Source: Bermanella sp040371755 (GTDB lineage Bacteria; Pseudomonadota; Gammaproteobacteria; Pseudomonadales; Oceanobacteraceae). From it: 64,000 nucleotides of DNA. The position numbers and the translations under genes are program-made. The stretch lies in assembly GCF_040371755.1 (NCBI RefSeq), contig NZ_BAABWE010000004.1, forward strand, positions 1 through 64,000. Reading direction: 5' to 3'. Of the stretch, positions 62,676 through 64,000 are shown piece by piece. The notes under the pieces were generated by a model that saw only the letters and a list, made by a program, of their open reading frames with translations, was not told where the DNA came from and made no database searches. The stretch's first letter is position 1. The number at the start of each line of letters is the position of its first letter.

Positions 62676-63836
62676 TTAATGTGTTGGCGTGGTAAACCAG
62701 CGTACTTTTGTTTCTTCCCACTGCGCTGAATGCCATTGCTTAATAGTATCAAATTGTGTGTGTAGAAAGTTACTGGGTAGGTGGTAACGATTTAATTTTA
62801 TCAGTAATTGGCTTATGGATTGGGCGGTTTGTGTATGACTTGAGGCGTTTTTAACGCATAGACGTTTAGCTTTGCGCACAATACTGGGGTCAATTTCTTC
62901 TTTTATTGCATCAACAAAAGTTGCCCATTGTTCAATAATTAAGCTATTGCTCCATTGTCCGTGGATAAAAATCACTCGATTTGAATGTAATGTCTCTATC
63001 ACACAACGTGTCATGGTTTGATTGGCAAAGCTCTTAGGATTGTTCTTACTACCCGTCAGGGGGACCAGCGCCATATTGGCATGTATCTGCATTGGTACAG
63101 GTATGGGGTTTGTGAGCCGGAATGATTCAGCTTCAAATCGACGTTTTGGCAGTAATGACTCCATCATTACCTGTGCGGCTTGCTCATTAATATCCCCGCT
63201 AATGCTGGCAAACAGCCTAGAAGGATGCATAAAAGCTTGGTGATATTTTTGTAAGCTGGCGCGGTGAATTGAGTTGACACTTTGCTGGGTGCCTTGTTTC
63301 GGCCCCGCGTAAGGCTGAGATTGATAGGTGTTAAGCCAAAGGGCATCCAATGCAGAAGGAATGATCTGCTTTGCTTGGTTTAGGTGTTTCTTACTTAAAG
63401 CTGGGCGATAGAGTAATTGCCGGATGCGATCAAGGTCGGCTTTCATAGTAATTGGGTCGGTGCTTAATGTGATTTCAGCTTCAATAAAATCTGGAGAAAG
63501 GGTGAAGCGTATGGGTAATTCTTTTAGTTGTGCCTGATGGTTTAATAATCGAATTAATAGCTCACTGGTGCCAGCGGCAAACGGAGGCTGATTGTAAGCA
63601 AAGCCCGCAAGATAGTGCAGTTGGATGTATATTTTTTCATCGAGCTTAGGGCTAAACCAAACATTCGCGCCACTGTCCGTTTGCCAAATGCGAGTATCCA
63701 GCTGAGGAACTGGTGGCATCTCAATGTTGCCTTGGTCTTGTGTGGTTTGGCCAAAGATGACAATTAATATGACGCATACCAAAATGAGTAAATTCAAACT
63801 GGTACGGCTAAAAGTTGGCTGGTGATCAACGGCCAT
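62676..63836 (-). CDS. M16-like (inactive peptidase) membrane-anchored protein
   Basis: 386 residues. One N-terminal membrane segment (about 13-30) is followed by an insulinase-like fold. It lacks the HxxEH zinc motif, so it should not be proteolytic by itself. Pseudomonas has two M16 genes between rsmD and ftsY, one active and one inactive. Here only this one is present and 136 non-coding bases precede ftsY. Confidence 0.7.
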   Translation of the reverse strand: MAVDHQPTFSRTSLNLLILVCVILIVIFGQTTQDQGNIEMPPVPQLDTRIWQTDSGANVWFSPKLDEKIYIQLHYLAGFAYNQPPFAAGTSELLIRLLNHQAQLKELPIRFTLSPDFIEAEITLSTDPITMKADLDRIRQLLYRPALSKKHLNQAKQIIPSALDALWLNTYQSQPYAGPKQGTQQSVNSIHRASLQKYHQAFMHPSRLFASISGDINEQAAQVMMESLLPKRRFEAESFRLTNPIPVPMQIHANMALVPLTGSKNNPKSFANQTMTRCVIETLHSNRVIFIHGQWSNSLIIEQWATFVDAIKEEIDPSIVRKAKRLCVKNASSHTQTAQSISQLLIKLNRYHLPSNFLHTQFDTIKQWHSAQWEETKVRWFTTPTH

Positions 63837-63972
63837 GTTTAAGAAGTCCTGTTTTGGGACGCGGTCTAACTGCTTGCCGAGTTTTTATTATCTTCAACGC
63901 TAAGTCATAGCGGCATTTAAAGGCACATAATGTTAGGATAGCCGTTTTATAGCATTAGGTGGAATTAGGCCC

Positions 63973-64000
63973 ATGTTTGGTTGGGGAAAATCCAAAAAAA
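63973..64000 (+). CDS. ftsY: FtsY, signal recognition receptor (start only)
   Basis: Only MFGWGKSKK is inside the window, but this start and the place opposite rsmD/M16 are typical of FtsY, the SRP receptor GTPase. Continues beyond the right edge. Confidence 0.6.

Noticed and set aside
1..64000. tRNA, rRNA, CRISPR arrays and complete prophage
   Set aside because: No cloverleaf, rRNA segment, regularly spaced repeat-spacer array or phage gene run was seen by eye.

Overview
The window is a chromosomal segment of a free-living gammaproteobacterium, probably a marine Oceanospirillales or Pseudomonadales-type hydrocarbon user. Reasons: the gene order follows two Pseudomonas core blocks recalled from memory (phoBR-ubiAC-rubredoxin/reductase-HU-recG/oxyR, rpmBG, cyaA-lysA-dapF-DUF484-HAD; and mutM, ggt-fdx-coaD-laoABC/R, rsmD-M16-ftsY). 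It also carries rubredoxin, rubredoxin reductase and a LaoABC-type alcohol/aldehyde oxidation cluster, as expected of an alkane degrader. No species is proven from the sequence.

Layout. 0-2.7 kb: small unknown genes, an S1/P1 nuclease, and a 700-base gap holding two tandem minus-strand GGA-rich RNAs of the CsrB/RsmZ type with a GacA-like box upstream. 2.7-21.6 kb: housekeeping and signalling genes (DUF2971, a REC-PilZ regulator, phoBR with a Pho box, ubiCA, rubredoxin system, HU, transporter, YbaK-HDOD, recG-oxyR, mutM and others). 21.8-22.7 kb: rpmB-rpmG followed by three 138-bp tandem copies of the rpmG tail plus terminator. 23-34.5 kb: cyaA, lptM-lysA-dapF-DUF484-HAD, a histidine kinase, an ElyC-like protein, ggt and a YjbR-like gene.

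34.57-40.3 kb is an accessory island. It is flanked by direct repeats of the 3' end of the ferredoxin gene plus its terminator. Inside is an integron-type cassette array without an integrase (a CALIN): three cassettes with attC sites, including an AbiGi-like gene. It is interrupted by a truncated IS1182-family element, itself cut by a RAYT (Y1 transposase) element with 19-bp perfect terminal inverted repeats. The island separates ggt from fdx, which are neighbours in Pseudomonas.

40.2-45.7 kb: fdx, coaD and the laoABC operon with divergent laoR and a palindromic operator. 45.9-51 kb: a two-gene exported unit (periplasmic DUF255 thioredoxin with a DsbD-alpha-like tail, and a large FG-GAP/ASPIC protein). 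51.6-53.4 kb: a chemotaxis receptor with a sensor domain at its C-terminus. 53.4-57.7 kb: a four-gene operon cotH - VTC - DUF4956 - O/P-type porin, preceded by a perfect CRP-type palindrome and by a MalT/LuxR-type regulator gene. 60.7-64 kb: a DASS transporter, rsmD, a lone M16-like protein and the first codons of ftsY.

The most notable items are the tandem Rsm-type RNAs, the ferredoxin-flanked cassette island, the rpmG-tail repeat array, and the CRP-controlled cotH/VTC operon.
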